Assembly: GCA_023388195.1 (NCBI GenBank)
Contig: JAEWGR010000174.1
Coordinates: 1 to 51,087, forward strand
Reading direction: 5' to 3'
From: Bacillota bacterium
GTDB taxonomy: Bacteria > Bacillota > Negativicutes > Sporomusales > Sporomusaceae
Length of the DNA: 51,087 nt
Shown: piece after piece, positions 33,902-43,029 of the stretch
Layout: each line of letters begins with the position of its first letter
Numbering within the stretch: position 1 is the stretch's first letter
Translations under genes and position numbers: made by a program
Notes under the pieces: generated by a model
Told to the model about the DNA's origin: nothing
The model's input: only the letters and a program-made list of their open reading frames with translations
The model's database searches: none

Positions 33902-33950
33902 ATATATACGTATATAATATAATAGCAATCTTTACACTGTCAAGATTGCT
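33902..33950. promoter_or_regulatory. Operator-like palindromes ahead of tetR
   Basis: AGCAATCTT (33924-33932) and AAGATTGCT (33942-33950) form a 9-bp inverted repeat with a 9-base gap, within 25 bases of the TetR start. A second perfect palindrome, TATATACGTATATA, is at 33903-33916. Either may be the TetR binding site. The 9-bp pair has the size and place expected. Confidence 0.55.
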
Positions 33951-33974
33951 ATGGAAATAGTGAAAGGGGAAACA

Positions 33975-34628
33975 ATGAATAATGATTATTCCCGTATAGA
34001 GGTAACGTCAAAGCCTCAGTCCCATTACCATCATGGCAATTTGCGGGTGGTGCTGATCCAAAATGCTCTGCAAATTCTTACTGTTGACGGAGTTGCCGGT
34101 CTGACACTCAGAAAAGTAGCCAAGACCGCCGGTGTATCCCACGCTGCACCTGCCCATCATTTTAAAGATAAGACCGGTCTCATTGCTGCAGTGGCGGCTG
34201 AAGGTTTCCGCATTTTGTCTGCTGAACTGCTTGCCGTAGCTGATAGACACGAACATTCTAAAGACAGATTGATCCATTGTGTGAGGACTTATGTGGATTT
34301 TGCCCAAAGAGAAGTTGAGCTTTTTCGATTAATTTTTGGGCCGACGGCTCCCAATTATATGGAGTATCCCGAACTATACGAGTCCGGCATTCAGTGTTGG
34401 AATATATGTGTTCAAATTACTGATGCTGTTATGAAAGACCATGGGATAAATAATTGCAACCCGGAATTACTGGCGTTTAGTATTTGGGCTCACGCCCAGG
34501 GGATTTCCAGTTTAATTGTGAATCAAGTGGTTATTCCGCCGCATATCATACCTTTAAAAGGCGCAATGTTGGATAAATCAATCGAGTTGTTGATTAACGG
34601 TCTCTTATCAGGCAACAAAGCAATATAG
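33975..34628 (+). CDS. TetR/AcrR family regulator
   Basis: A 217-residue repressor. The N-terminal HTH reads YHHGNLRVVLIQNALQILTVDGVAGLTLRKVAKTAGVSHAAPAHHFKDKTGLIAAVAAEGF, where VSHAAPAHHFKDK is the recognition helix and loop and YHHGNLR is typical of the TetR_C_13 type. The C-terminal two thirds, mostly helical, hold the ligand pocket and dimer face. ATG 33975 follows AAAGGGGAAAC; the upstream in-frame ATG at 33951 lacks a ribosome site. It is divergent from the adaptor/RND pair, about 640 bases away with debris between, so regulation of that pump is plausible but not shown. Confidence 0.85.
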   Translation: MNNDYSRIEVTSKPQSHYHHGNLRVVLIQNALQILTVDGVAGLTLRKVAKTAGVSHAAPAHHFKDKTGLIAAVAAEGFRILSAELLAVADRHEHSKDRLIHCVRTYVDFAQREVELFRLIFGPTAPNYMEYPELYESGIQCWNICVQITDAVMKDHGINNCNPELLAFSIWAHAQGISSLIVNQVVIPPHIIPLKGAMLDKSIELLINGLLSGNKAI

Positions 34629-34755
34629 AGTATAGCTAATGAAGCTCCACCACACCCTCATTTCATAACCGCTTCGTTACGAAATCGATTTTGGTGCAAA
34701 AAAATAAAGCCGTACTCAAAAAGAATGTCACAGCAATTGTTTAAATGGAAACACT

Positions 34756-34995
34756 TTCGAGTCTGAATTTATAATGGTGTGCGTTCGCTGGTACCTTAAG
34801 TATCCCCTTAGTTATAGAATGCTTGTCGAGATGATGCAGAGAGAGGATTGAAGCTAAACCACACACTAGGAAATACCTATGCTTAGATTTAGCAGCTTTT
34901 GGACTGCTGAGAGAACAATTTGTGAAATTGAAATTATGCATCGGTATGGCGGGCGGAGCATTATTAGGCTGGATCAAACAGACTATTATCATCGC
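34756..34995 (+). pseudogene. IS6-family transposase remnant
   Basis: The plus frame reads FESEFIMVCVRWYLKYPLSYRM, LVEMMQRE, then stops (TGA, TAA, TAG) follow. FES-x-FI-x-W-x-VRWYLKYPLSYR-x-L-x-EMM is the N-terminus of IS6-family transposases, ahead of the usual DDE core. Beyond the stops no D-E-T-Y core was found. No terminal repeats could be recognised. An old, broken insertion sequence. Confidence 0.6.
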
Positions 34996-35180
34996 CCGAA
35001 ACAATTGACAATACAATATTTTTTCACTCCTGTCGCACGCTAAAAGGTCTCCTTAGAAATAATGGCCGGGTGGCTGTTCTCAAAAAAGAACTGCAGCACC
35101 TGGCCTTCATTTTTTACCCGCTTATGATTGTATTTATAACTGTTTTCTAACTATGTCCCGGGAAACATAAACCATTATTT

Positions 35181-35236
35181 CCCACAGCCCTTAAATCCAG
35201 GCCCCGCCTGGCTTCAAGGGCTGTGTTTTCTTTTCA
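35181..35236. terminator. Terminator hairpin of rlmD (copy C)
   Basis: CACAGCCC (35183-35190) and GGGCTGTG (35218-35225) are closed by a long inner stem, CCAGGC/GCCTGG, with a run of T only on the plus strand. It overlaps the end of rlmD, so the last codons are inside the hairpin. Related hairpins occur at 10612, 18700 and 28617. Confidence 0.6.
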
Positions 35237-36602
35237 GCCAAACGCAGCACTCCACGTGAAACGTATGGGGGAACATATCCACAGGCTGAATCTCCCTGGT
35301 CTCATACCCCAATCCATCCAGTATTGCCAGGTCGCGGGCCAGTGAGGCCGGGTTGCAGGATACGTAGACAATACGGTTAGGTTCCATCCGCACAAACGTC
35401 TCCAGTACTTGCTGCTCACAGCCGGCGCGGGGCGGATCGACAACGATGACATCAGGCCGCAGGCCCTCTTTAAACAGGCGTGGCATAACGTCGACAGCAT
35501 CGCCTACAATAAACTCTACATTATTCACATGATTATTCACGGCATTCTTGCGGGCATCAATAATAGCCGGTTCTACGATTTCAATCCCATATACCTTAGC
35601 GGCCTGGCGGGCAAGGAACAGGGTAATGGTGCCTGTGCCGCAGTAGGCGTCAATCACAGTTTCCGTTCCGGTCAAACCGGCGTATTTGACAGCTTGCTCA
35701 TACAGCACCCCGGCCTGGGCGGTATTGACCTGAAAAAACGACCTGGCTGAGATTGCGAAGCTGAATTCTCCGAGCTTATCGGTAATCGTATCCTTGCCCC
35801 ACAGGGTAACTGTTTTCCGGCCTAAAATAATATTAGTGCGCTGGGAATTAACATTCTGAACAATACTGACAAGGCCTGGCAGCCTGCTGCGCAGCCGTTC
35901 CACAATCTCTTTTCCCTGCGGCAGGCGGTCTGTTGCCGTTACCAGTACAACCATGACCTCGCCGGTAGCCGTGCCGACCCGCCCCAGTACATGGCGGATA
36001 ACGCCCCGGCCAGTATGCTCATCATAGGGTTCAAGGCCAAGTTCGCCAACAATGTCCCGGACGACCCCGGCAATATCGTTATTGGCCTGATGCTGGATCA
36101 GGCAATTATCGGTATCAATAATAGTATGGCTGCCCTGGGCGTAACAGCCGACCACCGTCTTTCCCTGCTGCTGCCCCACAGGGAACTGCATCTTGTTGCG
36201 ATAATACCAGGGGTCAGTGGCCCCCAGAGTAGGATGAACAACCACCCCGGTCAGTTTGCCAATGCGGGTAATGGCATCTACCACCTGCTGCCGTTTGCCC
36301 TGTAATTGTTCTTCATAGCTAACATGCTGCAGTTGACAGCCGCCGCATTGGTTGTAGATGGTACAGGCAGGCAGAACCCGGTGCGGTGACGGGGTATGAA
36401 CCGTTACCAGCCGGCCGGCGGCATAGGTTTTTTTGACAGTCGTAATGACCGCTGTGACCGTTTCCCCCGGCAAGGCATGGGGTACAAAAACAGTGAAGCC
36501 CTGGTAGCGCCCTACCCCCTCCCCGCTATGGCCAAGCCCGGTAATTTCAATTTTATAACTTTGTCCTTTTGCCAAAGGAATTGCTGCATCTTTATTTGCC
36601 AC
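35214..36602 (-). CDS. rlmD: 23S rRNA (uracil-1939-C5)-methyltransferase, RlmD
   Basis: A 462-residue SAM-dependent RNA methyltransferase. TRAM domain at the N-terminus: YKIEITGLGHSGEGVGRYQGFTVFVPHALPGETVTAVI. Iron-sulfur Cys cluster near residue 78: ACTIYNQCGGCQLQH. SAM-binding motif VIDAYCGTGTITLFLA near residue 308, then VVDPPRAGCEQQVLE and the catalytic-Cys motif IVYVSCNPASLARDL. All features of the RumA/RlmD type. The start is GTG with AAGGTGA upstream. It makes 5-methyluridine in the large ribosomal subunit. A minus-strand terminator of the upstream Lon-like gene lies 30 bases before it. Confidence 0.9.
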   Translation of the reverse strand: MANKDAAIPLAKGQSYKIEITGLGHSGEGVGRYQGFTVFVPHALPGETVTAVITTVKKTYAAGRLVTVHTPSPHRVLPACTIYNQCGGCQLQHVSYEEQLQGKRQQVVDAITRIGKLTGVVVHPTLGATDPWYYRNKMQFPVGQQQGKTVVGCYAQGSHTIIDTDNCLIQHQANNDIAGVVRDIVGELGLEPYDEHTGRGVIRHVLGRVGTATGEVMVVLVTATDRLPQGKEIVERLRSRLPGLVSIVQNVNSQRTNIILGRKTVTLWGKDTITDKLGEFSFAISARSFFQVNTAQAGVLYEQAVKYAGLTGTETVIDAYCGTGTITLFLARQAAKVYGIEIVEPAIIDARKNAVNNHVNNVEFIVGDAVDVMPRLFKEGLRPDVIVVDPPRAGCEQQVLETFVRMEPNRIVYVSCNPASLARDLAILDGLGYETREIQPVDMFPHTFHVECCVWLKRKHSP

Positions 36603-36630
36603 AAACTGTCACCTTTTCTTCACTATTTAA

Positions 36631-36662
36631 AGAGAGGGCGGATTTCCGCCCTCTCTCCTTAC
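36631..36662 (-). terminator. Terminator between the Lon-like gene and rlmD
   Basis: AGAGAGGGCGGA (36631-36642) pairs perfectly with TCCGCCCTCTCT (36645-36656), with a TT loop. On the minus strand TTTAAATAG follows. It lies between the stop of the Lon-like gene and the start of rlmD. Confidence 0.75.
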
Positions 36663-36676
36663 CGTTTTCGCTTTCA

Positions 36677-39106
36677 CTACCGTTCGGCAGAAGCCGTGTT
36701 TTCTTTACCCTCTGATGCTTTGCCCAGCTTAATCAGGGTTTCGGTATATTCTTTAAGCTTCCGGTTGACCCGGGCGTTGATTGTATCGGCAGGATAGGTT
36801 CCGTCCGGACCGGCTTCACCGGCGGGTATTCCAGTCAGGATCTCAATACCCTGATCAATCGTGGCCACCGGATAGATATGGAACCGGCCCTGCCGTACAG
36901 CCTCGACAACCTCGTCATTTAAGGCCAGGTTGCTGACATTCTGATGGGGAATCATCACGCCTTGCTGGCCTGTCAGGCCCTTGAGCTTGCAGACTGCAAA
37001 GAAGCCTTCAATCTTTTCCGTCGCGCCGCCGATGGGCTGAATCTCGCCTTTCTGGTTGACGGAACCGGTTACGGCGATATACTGCTTAATCGGCGCATCA
37101 GCCACACTGGACAGGATGGCATACAGTTCGGTGCTTGAGGCACTGTCACCGTCGACACCGTCATACAATTGTTCAAAGGTCAGGCTGGCCGTCAGGGTCA
37201 GGGGATATTGCTGGGCGTATTTCTGGCCAAGATAGCCACTGAGGATCAGCACGCCTTTCGTATGGCTTGTACCGCTGGTTTTGGTTTCCCGTTCAATATT
37301 GATGATCCCGCTTTTTCCCAGATAGGTGTTGGCGGTTATGCGGGACGGTTTGCCAAACATGTACTCACCAACCGACAAAACGGCTAGTCCATTGACCTGA
37401 CCTGTTTTTTCGCCTTCGGTGTCAATCAGCAGCTGCCCTTCGGCAAACATCTCCTGCAGGCGCTCTTCATATTTATTAGCCCGGTAGCGTTTCTCTTCAA
37501 TCGCTTTTTTAATATGGCCGGCTGTGACAAGCTCACTGTTGTCCATTGTGGCCCAGACATCGGCTTCACAGAGAATCTCTACAATATCATTAAATCTGGT
37601 TGTCAGCTTATTTTGCGAGCCGGTCAGGCGCGAACTGTATTCAACAATCCGGGCAACGGCGGCGCGATCGAAATGCTTGAGTTTCTCCCGGCCGACAGTG
37701 GAGCTGATAAAACCGGCCAGTTTCTGAATATTGACAGGATTATTCTCCATAATCACGTCAAAATCGGCATGGGCCTTGAACAGCTTGCGGAAGTCCTCAT
37801 CGTAATTATATAGCAGTTGATAAATATAGGGGTTGCCAATCAATACGACCTTGACGTTAATCGGAATGGGTTCCGGTTTCAGCGAGGCCATGGCCAGCAC
37901 GCCATATTGCTCGCCCAGGTTCTCAATTTGCAGTTTCTTGGTCTTAAGCACCCGTTTTAAGGCATCCCAGGCACCAACATTTGTCAATACGTCCCGGGCA
38001 TTCAGGATTAAGTAACCGCCATTGGCTTTATGCAAAGCCCCAGGCTTAATCATGGTATAGTCGGTGCTCACAACCCCCATCCGGGTTTCATATTCCGCCC
38101 GGCCCACCAGGTTATAGTAGGTGGGGTTGATCTCAACGACAACCGGCGCCCCCTGCGGCTCCCGGTGTTCTACCAGGAGATTGACATTGTATTTATCCTT
38201 CGCATCCTGAGCCGGCCGCTTAAAAATTGCCAGCGGGTTGTTATCCTCTTCCGGCTGAGGTTTAAATTCATTGATGTTTTTCGATACATCCTGTCTGATA
38301 GCTTCCAGATAATCGACAACGGTTTTATGACCGTCATACTTTTCCTTGAGTTCATCAATCAGATGGCCGGCAACAAATAAGCCGACTTTGCTGTCAAGCT
38401 GTTTCAGTTCCTCCCTGGTTCCCCGTTCCAGCAGCTGAATCTTGCGCACGACCTCCATACCTTTTTCATGGACGGCAAACAGGTTTTTTTCAATGGCTTC
38501 CCGCTGTTCTTTCTCCAGTTTCTGAAAATCCTCCGGTGCCAGCGCCTTGCCATCCACCATCGGTAAGCCAACAAAACCGGTTGAACTCCATTGCGGGGAA
38601 ATGCCTTGCGATTCGGCATACGCTGTAAACTCTTCCACCATCACCGAGCGCTGTTCCTGATACTGCTTTAGCAGGCCGGCTTTCGCCTGCTCATAGTCTT
38701 CGCTGCTGAATACCTTGGGAATACCGGTTTTCAGGTTTTCAATGAGTTCCTGCATGTCCTGCTTGAAAACCTGACCGACGCCGGCCGGCAGAGCCAGGGC
38801 AATCGGCTGACCGGGGGTTTCCAGATTATTGACATAACACCAGTCGTAAGGAAGCTCCTGCCGGCTGGCCGCTTTTTTTACGGCCGACTCGGCATACGTA
38901 ATCTTACCGGTGCCGACTAACCCGGAGATAAAAATATTATAGCCGGGGTTTTTCGTAAACAAACCAAACTCAACGGCTTTTACCGCCCGTTCCTGTCCAA
39001 TCATGACCTCAAGTGGCGATACTGTCTCTGTTGTAGTAAAGTTAAACACGCTGTCATCACAGTTAAAGCGGAGTTTTTCGACCGGCAATTCCTGACTTAT
39101 GGTCAT
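36677..39106 (-). CDS. Lon-like ATP-dependent protease (LonB-type, AAA plus S16)
   Basis: An 809-residue protein, without the long N-terminal Lon domain. AAA part: EVMIGQERAVKAVEFGLFTKNPGYNIFISGLVGTGKITYAESAV with Walker A (SGLVGTGK) near residue 60. A long middle helical region follows. C-terminal S16 protease: YDGVDGDSASSTELYAILSSVADAPIKQYIAVTGSVNQKGEIQPIGGATEKIEGFF, with the Ser of the GDSASS motif and the Lys in TEKIEG as catalytic dyad. ATG 39106 follows AGGGAGGA; the in-frame ATG at 39133 lacks one. Proteins of this kind degrade misfolded or regulatory proteins in the cytoplasm. Confidence 0.85.
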   Translation of the reverse strand: MTISQELPVEKLRFNCDDSVFNFTTTETVSPLEVMIGQERAVKAVEFGLFTKNPGYNIFISGLVGTGKITYAESAVKKAASRQELPYDWCYVNNLETPGQPIALALPAGVGQVFKQDMQELIENLKTGIPKVFSSEDYEQAKAGLLKQYQEQRSVMVEEFTAYAESQGISPQWSSTGFVGLPMVDGKALAPEDFQKLEKEQREAIEKNLFAVHEKGMEVVRKIQLLERGTREELKQLDSKVGLFVAGHLIDELKEKYDGHKTVVDYLEAIRQDVSKNINEFKPQPEEDNNPLAIFKRPAQDAKDKYNVNLLVEHREPQGAPVVVEINPTYYNLVGRAEYETRMGVVSTDYTMIKPGALHKANGGYLILNARDVLTNVGAWDALKRVLKTKKLQIENLGEQYGVLAMASLKPEPIPINVKVVLIGNPYIYQLLYNYDEDFRKLFKAHADFDVIMENNPVNIQKLAGFISSTVGREKLKHFDRAAVARIVEYSSRLTGSQNKLTTRFNDIVEILCEADVWATMDNSELVTAGHIKKAIEEKRYRANKYEERLQEMFAEGQLLIDTEGEKTGQVNGLAVLSVGEYMFGKPSRITANTYLGKSGIINIERETKTSGTSHTKGVLILSGYLGQKYAQQYPLTLTASLTFEQLYDGVDGDSASSTELYAILSSVADAPIKQYIAVTGSVNQKGEIQPIGGATEKIEGFFAVCKLKGLTGQQGVMIPHQNVSNLALNDEVVEAVRQGRFHIYPVATIDQGIEILTGIPAGEAGPDGTYPADTINARVNRKLKEYTETLIKLGKASEGKENTASAER

Positions 39107-39310
39107 GAAAATAAGTCCTCCCTTTGTTTTCATTTACCCCAAGCATGTGCACCGCAGACCCGCTGTAGTAATTACTTACTGCTAAGCGCGGCCTACAGGC
39201 TGTTGGACTTTCATTGGCAATGAATTGACACCATTTGCAGCACTGTGAAAAGTTATTCTATGCAAAAATTACCACATAGAATGTTTCTACCGGCTGCCGC
39301 CAAAATCCTG

Positions 39311-39985
39311 CTACAGGAACGACACACCCATATACATCATGACAATTTTAGTGGTATTAATGAAAGAATGGGCCGTAATGGAAGTCAGCAGCGACCCTGT
39401 CCAAAAATACAGCAGGGCAAATCCAATACCAACGATGATCATTTCCACAAGCCAATACGCATTAAAATGAAACAGGGCAAAAATTGCGGCACTGAGCAGG
39501 GCCCCGCCCCACAGGCCCCATTTATCTTTCAGTGGCAGAAAGGTAAACAGGCGATAAAGCACCTCTTCCGTAATGGGGGCGGCAACACCGGCCAGAAACA
39601 GGGGCATAAGCAGCTGCTGCCAGGACATGGCGGTCTGCACTTCGGCCACAATCGGATGCTGGGCCGGTGCAACCAGCAGCATGGTGGTATACACACGCTC
39701 ACTGTAGAGGCTGATCAATAACAAAACCAGTCCGCCAGCCAGACCTTTCCCCACATTACGCCCCCAGTTCACAAGCGAAAGCCCCAGCTCAGCCAGATCG
39801 CCCCTGGTATCGCGAACTTTCCATACTACTAAAGTCAAAACAATCAGGCGGTCGGTCAGTTCAATAATCCAGGGACTTGCCGTAAAAAAAAGCGGATATA
39901 CCAGCCGCACAACAAGTATGCCGGTTGCCAGACGCAGGATGTGAACAGCTAATACAGCCCGTAAATCCCAGGTAGCTTTCAGCAT
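39311..39985 (-). CDS. CPBP-family intramembrane metalloprotease
   Basis: A 224-residue multi-pass membrane protein. Six or so helices are visible. The family motifs are ITEEVLYRLFTFLPL (EExxxR, near residue 140) and ALFHFNAYW with the second His motif, then SLLTSITAHSFINTTKI, the third. CPBP (Abi/CAAX) proteins cleave prenylated or small membrane peptides or act in bacteriocin self-protection. ATG 39985 follows GAGGT; the frame extends upstream to 40051 but crosses the gatB terminator. It has no bacteriocin neighbour. Confidence 0.8.
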   Translation of the reverse strand: MLKATWDLRAVLAVHILRLATGILVVRLVYPLFFTASPWIIELTDRLIVLTLVVWKVRDTRGDLAELGLSLVNWGRNVGKGLAGGLVLLLISLYSERVYTTMLLVAPAQHPIVAEVQTAMSWQQLLMPLFLAGVAAPITEEVLYRLFTFLPLKDKWGLWGGALLSAAIFALFHFNAYWLVEMIIVGIGFALLYFWTGSLLTSITAHSFINTTKIVMMYMGVSFL

Positions 39986-40056
39986 GATAATGACCTCATT
40001 TTTTTCGGCGTTATCAATACTACCATTATGCGCGGTCAGATAGGCTTTCATGCAAA

Positions 40057-40090
40057 AAACAGGACGCGGAAAACCGCGTCCTGTTTGGCA
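40057..40090 (-). terminator. Terminator of the pcrA-ligA-gat operon
   Basis: AAACAGGACGCGG (40057-40069) and CCGCGTCCTGTTT (40074-40086) form a perfect 13-bp stem with an AAAA loop. On the minus strand TTTTTTG follows. It ends the operon directly after gatB. Confidence 0.85.
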
Positions 40091-40103
40091 ATTTATGCTT
40101 GCA

Positions 40104-41546
40104 TTATAATAAAGCCAGCCGGTCTTTTAACAGTTTGTTGACAAGTTCAGGATTGGCGCGGCCTTTACTTTGTTTCATAACCTGACCCACCAAGAAGCCA
40201 ATCGCTTTTTCTTTACCGGCTTTAAAATCAGTTACCGACTGAGGATTGGCGGCAATAACACCATCGACGATAGCAACAATAGCGCCTTCGTCACTGATCT
40301 GCACAAGCCCCTGCTCTTTGACAATGACCTCGGCGTCCTTGCCGCTGTCCCACATGCCTTCAAACACGGTTTTGGCAATCTTGCCGGAGATAGTGCCTTT
40401 GCTGATCAGGGCGATTAGAGCGGCTAACTGGGAAGGGGCAACCGGGCATTCGGCAGCGGTCTTGCCAGCGGCATTAAGGTGTTTGGAAACATCCCCCATC
40501 AGCCAGTTGGCAGCAGCCTTGGCATCGGCCCCGGCCTTGACGGTGGCATCATAATAATCAGCCATGAACCGGCTGGCAGTGATGGTCTCGGCATCATAGG
40601 CCGAGAGGCCATATTCGCTCATCAGCCGGGCTTTACGGGCATCAGGCAGTTCAGGCAGGCTGGTCCGGATATCCTCAACCCAGGCCGGATCGACGACGAT
40701 GGGGACAAGCTCCGGTTCCGGGAAATAGCGGTAATCATGGGCTTGTTCCTTACTGCGCATCGACAGGGTTATGCCTTTATTTTCATCCCAGGAACGGGTT
40801 TCCTGGATCACACGGCCTCCTTCTGTCAATAGCTCGGTCTGCCGTTCCACCTCATATTCGAGGCCCCGCTGCACTGACCGGAACGAATTAAGGTTCTTGA
40901 GCTCGGCTTTGGTGCCAAAAGGCTCGGTACCGGCCGGCCGCAGCGAGATGTTGGCATCGCAACGCAGGCTGCCTTCCTCCATCTTGCAGTCCGAAACATC
41001 AATATATTGCAGGATGGCCTTCATTTTTTCCAGATACGCCTTAGCTTCCTCAGGAGAGCGCAGGTCCGGCTCGGAGACAATCTCAATCAGCGGCACGCCG
41101 GTGCGGTTATAGTCAACCAGGGCATATTCGCTGTTGCTGATTGTGCCGGAGTGGACCAGCTTGCCGGCATCTTCCTCCATATGGACCCGGGTAATGCCGA
41201 TGCGTTTGGTCTCACCATTGACCTCGATGTCCAGATAGCCGTTGACGGCAATCGGCAGGTCATACTGTGAGGTCTGATAATTCTTGGGCAGATCCGGGTA
41301 ATAGTAGTTCTTGCGGTCAAATTTACTGAACGGCAAAATCTGGCAGTTAAGCGCCAAACCGGCCCGGACAGCAAACTCCACCACCTTTTCGTTAATAACC
41401 GGCAGTACACCCGGCAGCCCCAGGCATACAGGGCACACATTGGTATTCTGGTCAGCACCGAACCGGGTGCTGCAGCCGCAGAATATTTTCGATTGGGTTT
41501 TTAACTCGGAATGGACTTCCAGTCCAATGACTGTTTCATATTTCAT
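40104..41546 (-). CDS. gatB: Asp-tRNA(Asn)/Glu-tRNA(Gln) amidotransferase subunit B
   Basis: A 480-residue subunit of the GatCAB complex, which converts misacylated Glu-tRNA(Gln) or Asp-tRNA(Asn) to the correct amino-acid. The start MKYETVIGLEVHSELKTQSKIFCGCSTRFGA is diagnostic, with the Cys pair for zinc. FSKFDRKNYYYPDLPKNYQTSQYDLP and GSLRCDANISLRPAGTEPFGTKAELKNLNSF follow. The C-terminal YqeY-like tail (GFLVGQVMKQSKGRANPELVNKLLKDRL) binds tRNA. It follows gatA with only 4 bases between, preceded by GGGGAGG. Such a complex implies no GlnRS or no AsnRS in the cell. Confidence 0.97.
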   Translation of the reverse strand: MKYETVIGLEVHSELKTQSKIFCGCSTRFGADQNTNVCPVCLGLPGVLPVINEKVVEFAVRAGLALNCQILPFSKFDRKNYYYPDLPKNYQTSQYDLPIAVNGYLDIEVNGETKRIGITRVHMEEDAGKLVHSGTISNSEYALVDYNRTGVPLIEIVSEPDLRSPEEAKAYLEKMKAILQYIDVSDCKMEEGSLRCDANISLRPAGTEPFGTKAELKNLNSFRSVQRGLEYEVERQTELLTEGGRVIQETRSWDENKGITLSMRSKEQAHDYRYFPEPELVPIVVDPAWVEDIRTSLPELPDARKARLMSEYGLSAYDAETITASRFMADYYDATVKAGADAKAAANWLMGDVSKHLNAAGKTAAECPVAPSQLAALIALISKGTISGKIAKTVFEGMWDSGKDAEVIVKEQGLVQISDEGAIVAIVDGVIAANPQSVTDFKAGKEKAIGFLVGQVMKQSKGRANPELVNKLLKDRLALL

Positions 41547-41550
41547 GGCG

Positions 41551-43011
41551 TTAAACCTCCCCTAGCGGCGCAAAACGCGTATGGTAATCATTAGCCTGTT
41601 CAAAGGTGTAAGCCGCCTGGATAATGGTGGCCTCAGCCAGCGGCTTGCCGATAATCTGCATGCCCACAGGCAGGCCTTCAACAAAACCGCACGGGATAGA
41701 TATCCCTGGCAGGCCGGCCAGGTTGACCGGGATGGTGAAGATATCCTGCAGGTACATCGCCAGCGGGTCACTGAGTTCGCCGATTTTAAAGGCCGTAGTC
41801 GGTGCGGTTGGCGTAACCAGCACATCGACTTCCGCAAAGGCCCGGTCGAAGTCCTGTTTAACCAGGGTCCGGACCTGAAGGGCCTTCAGATAGTAGGCAT
41901 CATAATAACCGGAGCTGAGGGCATAGGTACCCAGCATAATGCGGCGCTTGACCTCAGGTCCGAAGCCTTCACTGCGGGTTTTTTTATACATGTCGATAAT
42001 ATCAGTGCCTGTTGCCCGGTGGCCAAAGCCCACACCGTCATACCGGGCCAGATTGGAGCTGGCCTCGGCCGGAGCCAGCAGGTAATAGGCCGGCAGGGCA
42101 TACTCGGTATGAGGCAGGGATACTTCTTTAACCTCTGCGCCCATGGCGATCAACTGATCAATCGCCTTTCGAATAGTAGCCGCAACCGCCGGCTGAATAC
42201 CGGCGCCGAAGTACTCTTTGGGCAGACCGATCCGGAGGCCTTTAACACTATTCACAAGCGCCCCGGTATAATCGGGGGCGTCGATATGAATGGAAGTCGA
42301 GTCCTTGGCATCATGACCGGCGATAGCATTAAGCACCAGGGCGCAGTCGGTAACATCCCGGGTAATCGGGCCGATTTGATCCAGTGACGAGGCATAGGCT
42401 ACCAGACCGTAGCGGGAAACCCGGCCATAGGTTGGCTTCAGGCCAACATTGCCGCAGTAGGCGGCAGGTTGGCGAATGGAGCCGCCCGTATCGGAGCCCA
42501 GCGCCCACACGGCTTCACCGGCGGCCACGGCCGAAGCCGAACCGCCGCTGGAACCACCGGGAACCCGGTCTGTATCCCAGGGGTTGCGGGATACGAAAAA
42601 GCCCGAGTTTTCAGTGGAACCACCCATGGCAAACTCATCGCAGTTGGCCTTGCCGGTGACAACAGCCCCCTGGGCGGCCAGCTTGTCTACTACGGTAGCA
42701 TTATAAGGCGGAACGAAATTGGCCAGAATTTTGGAGGCACAGGTCGTTTTAGTGCCGCGGGTGCAGATATTATCTTTCAGCGCACCGGGAATGCCGGCCA
42801 GCGGCGCGATCGCCTCGCCCCGCCCGATTCGGGCATCGATGTCGGCTGCCTGAGCCAGCGCCTGGTCTCTGGTTTCCGTTATGTAAGAACGTACGTTAGG
42901 CTCAACCGCATCGGTTCTGGCAAAGATGTCCCGGGCCAGTTCAACGGCTGATATTTCTTTTTTCATCAGCATAGCATGCAGCACATGTGCTGTTTGTTTA
43001 AACAATTTCAC
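41551..43011 (-). CDS. gatA: Asp-tRNA(Asn)/Glu-tRNA(Gln) amidotransferase subunit A
   Basis: A 486-residue amidase subunit that makes ammonia from glutamine. The amidase Ser-cisSer-Lys triad is visible: Lys in GALKDNICT near residue 79, cis-Ser and Ser in VPGGSSGGSASAVAAG and LGSDTGGSIRQPAAYCG near residues 152-180. Length and order match bacterial GatA. The start is GTG 43011 after GGAGGTC; a longer TTG start at 43026 overlaps that site. It sits between gatC and gatB. Confidence 0.96.
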   Translation of the reverse strand: MKLFKQTAHVLHAMLMKKEISAVELARDIFARTDAVEPNVRSYITETRDQALAQAADIDARIGRGEAIAPLAGIPGALKDNICTRGTKTTCASKILANFVPPYNATVVDKLAAQGAVVTGKANCDEFAMGGSTENSGFFVSRNPWDTDRVPGGSSGGSASAVAAGEAVWALGSDTGGSIRQPAAYCGNVGLKPTYGRVSRYGLVAYASSLDQIGPITRDVTDCALVLNAIAGHDAKDSTSIHIDAPDYTGALVNSVKGLRIGLPKEYFGAGIQPAVAATIRKAIDQLIAMGAEVKEVSLPHTEYALPAYYLLAPAEASSNLARYDGVGFGHRATGTDIIDMYKKTRSEGFGPEVKRRIMLGTYALSSGYYDAYYLKALQVRTLVKQDFDRAFAEVDVLVTPTAPTTAFKIGELSDPLAMYLQDIFTIPVNLAGLPGISIPCGFVEGLPVGMQIIGKPLAEATIIQAAYTFEQANDYHTRFAPLGEV

Positions 43012-43029
43012 GGTTTTGACCTCCAATCC

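Noticed and set aside
34741..35016. 91-codon minus frame
   Set aside because: The plus strand in this place carries the IS6 transposase remnant, which explains the sequence better.
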